A stretch of DNA of 64,000 nucleotides from Mansonella perstans. Lineage: Eukaryota; Nematoda; Chromadorea; Rhabditida; Onchocercidae. The stretch is from the NCBI GenBank assembly GCA_037074765.1, contig JBAMDO010000573.1, positions 62,001 to 126,000 on the forward strand, read 5' to 3'. The notes below the pieces were generated by a model. It had not been told where the DNA came from. It worked only from the letters and a program-made list of their open reading frames with translations, and did not search any database. This document shows, in pieces, positions 62,628-64,000 of the stretch; the first letter of the stretch is position 1; every line of letters begins with the position of its first letter. The position numbers were made by a program, and so were the translations under genes.

Positions 62628-64000
62628 ATGCTTTTTCCAAGAGAAAAATCAGTGATCGCCTTTAGCAATTTCTTAAAAATTTCTTGATTATCATCATCAT
62701 CATCATCATCATCTTATCTTCATTATTTTTAATTAACAAAACAAAAATATAATCATTTTTATTAATATTATTTATTTACATTTGCTTATGAATACATTCT
62801 TAATTGCTATTTTCACTATCAATCACTATTATTCAATTATTTCTACAACTGTTAGCAAAATTTATTAAACGTCGAAAATTATGTGCATGATTTGAATGCA
62901 CAAGATGAAATTTCATTCTTCTATGCTAACAGATTTTGTTTACTCCTAAGATAAAATAGAATTAATCCCAAAATCTAATTTTGTAAATATAGCATTACGA
63001 AAACATTGATAATTTTACATCTATATGGCATATTAGTACTAGGTCCAATATTTTAACAACTCATTTCTACGTTTATTCATAATGAATTATTTTAAGGTAA
63101 GCATTTTTCATTTTGTTACTGGCGAAAAAAATTTTTTTTTTTTTTTTCAAAAATTAGAAAACAAGTGATTTGCATTGACATTTCTATTCATTTATCATGC
63201 TTATGTAGAGAGAATAATTCAACCATTAAGCTCTATAATTTTGATTATATTTTTAATATTTGAATCAATCGTTGTCAAAGGAAGAATTAAAATTAAGCAC
63301 TTTTGATCTGCTCATAAATTAATTTTAGATCATTGTTATAGAAAAGATGTCAGGTCTTGTGGAAGTAACGTAGGAACGAACAGTATACAATCCTGGCTAT
63401 CAAATTGATATAACGGAGAATTATTATTCTTGCAGTTGTTATGTGAAAGGATAAAAATTTTAATTTGCATGAAATGAATGATTCTCTAAATATTACTTGC
63501 AGAATCATTATTACCGTTAAACAAGTTTCATAATAAATTTATTTATTAATTTACAATCTTGATACTCGATCTTCGAAATTCGCCTAAAATTAAATAGATA
63601 TACGATGTGACGGTGACACTTTTTTTTTGTTCATCATATCAAATACTTCATTTAGCCATGCTGTTCATTTTCCTCAGGCATTTATGAACGCTTTACTAAA
63701 TTGATGTCACAGGTGTTATTCCTTTTTTTTTTCCTTTTTTTTCAACATACATTTGGACTATAATAATTTCGAATTAATTAAAATATTTTGCAATATGTTT
63801 TAAAGAAAAGCCATTTTAAACGATGCTTTATGATTTATGATTCTAAGAACTTCAAAAATTATTCTAATGACTTTCTTTCTTCGCTTGCATCTTCAATAAC
63901 TATTGCGTCAGATGTGATTTAAAATTTTTTCCCTCGAATTGAAGAAGAGGAATAGAAAGGAAGAAAAACAAATTCGTTGAATGAAAAAAATTCTTTTTTT
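62628..64000. other. Right end, no gene recognised
   Basis: AT-rich, with an (ATC)n microsatellite at about 62689-62714 and several T-runs. Nothing codes convincingly. Confidence 0.5.

Noticed and set aside
1..64000. tRNA, rRNA, CRISPR, transposase or bacterial (endosymbiont) insertions
   Set aside because: Looked for by eye on both strands; none could be supported.

Overview
The window looks like nuclear DNA of a nematode, most probably an AT-rich clade III (spirurid/filarial) parasite. The basis is small exons with phase-consistent introns, TTTTCAG-like acceptors just upstream of ATGs (spliced-leader style), very AT-rich spacers full of homopolymer and CA/GT tracts, and a gene order (TECR/art-1 then EIF2B3/ppp-1) known from Caenorhabditis. 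The species was not identified. Gene models were assembled by hand from splice sites, reading phase and remembered family sequences; no search was run.

Layout. 1-8,868 (minus): a block transcribed right to left, TECR (very-long-chain enoyl-CoA reductase), then EIF2B3 (eIF2B gamma), then the first six exons of a signal-peptide protein that occupies the position of tra-2 in Caenorhabditis. Two minisatellites lie in and just upstream of that third gene. 8,869-9,945: divergent promoter region with a 37-bp-period repeat carrying GGTCACGTCA. 9,946-10,831 (plus): SNU13. 15,218-16,359 (plus): an achaete-scute-type bHLH factor. 17,354-18,606 (plus): TRAP-gamma (SSR3), followed 385 bp later by a multi-exon extended-Tudor protein (18,991-22,821). 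24,158-25,245 (plus): secreted phospholipase A2 with one abnormal splice acceptor. 30,271-31,572 (plus): a GPI-type Ly6 protein resembling ODR-2/HOT. 32,638-34,603 (minus): PGAM5 phosphatase.

34,604 to about 54,170 is gene-poor, with a foldback element, a GC-rich perfect hairpin, microsatellites and a few exon-like islands (a possible minus-strand gene at 42.3-46.8 kb and a possible plus exon at 50.5 kb). 54,225-58,147 (plus) is a Ser/Gln-rich protein whose six exons keep phase to a stop, with a partly duplicated exon inside an intron. 56.2-58.9 kb is rich in tandem repeats. At 59.5-60.4 kb and 62.5 kb there are weak exon candidates, one with a BH3-like motif and one with hydrophobic segments. 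The remainder to 64,000 shows nothing I can call.

Functionally, the recognisable genes are mostly housekeeping: fatty-acid elongation, translation initiation, snRNP/snoRNP assembly, ER translocation and mitochondrial quality control. The lineage-interesting ones are the tra-2-position gene, the Tudor protein, the bHLH factor, the Ly6 protein and the secreted PLA2. No tRNA, rRNA, CRISPR, transposase or bacterial-type insertion was seen.
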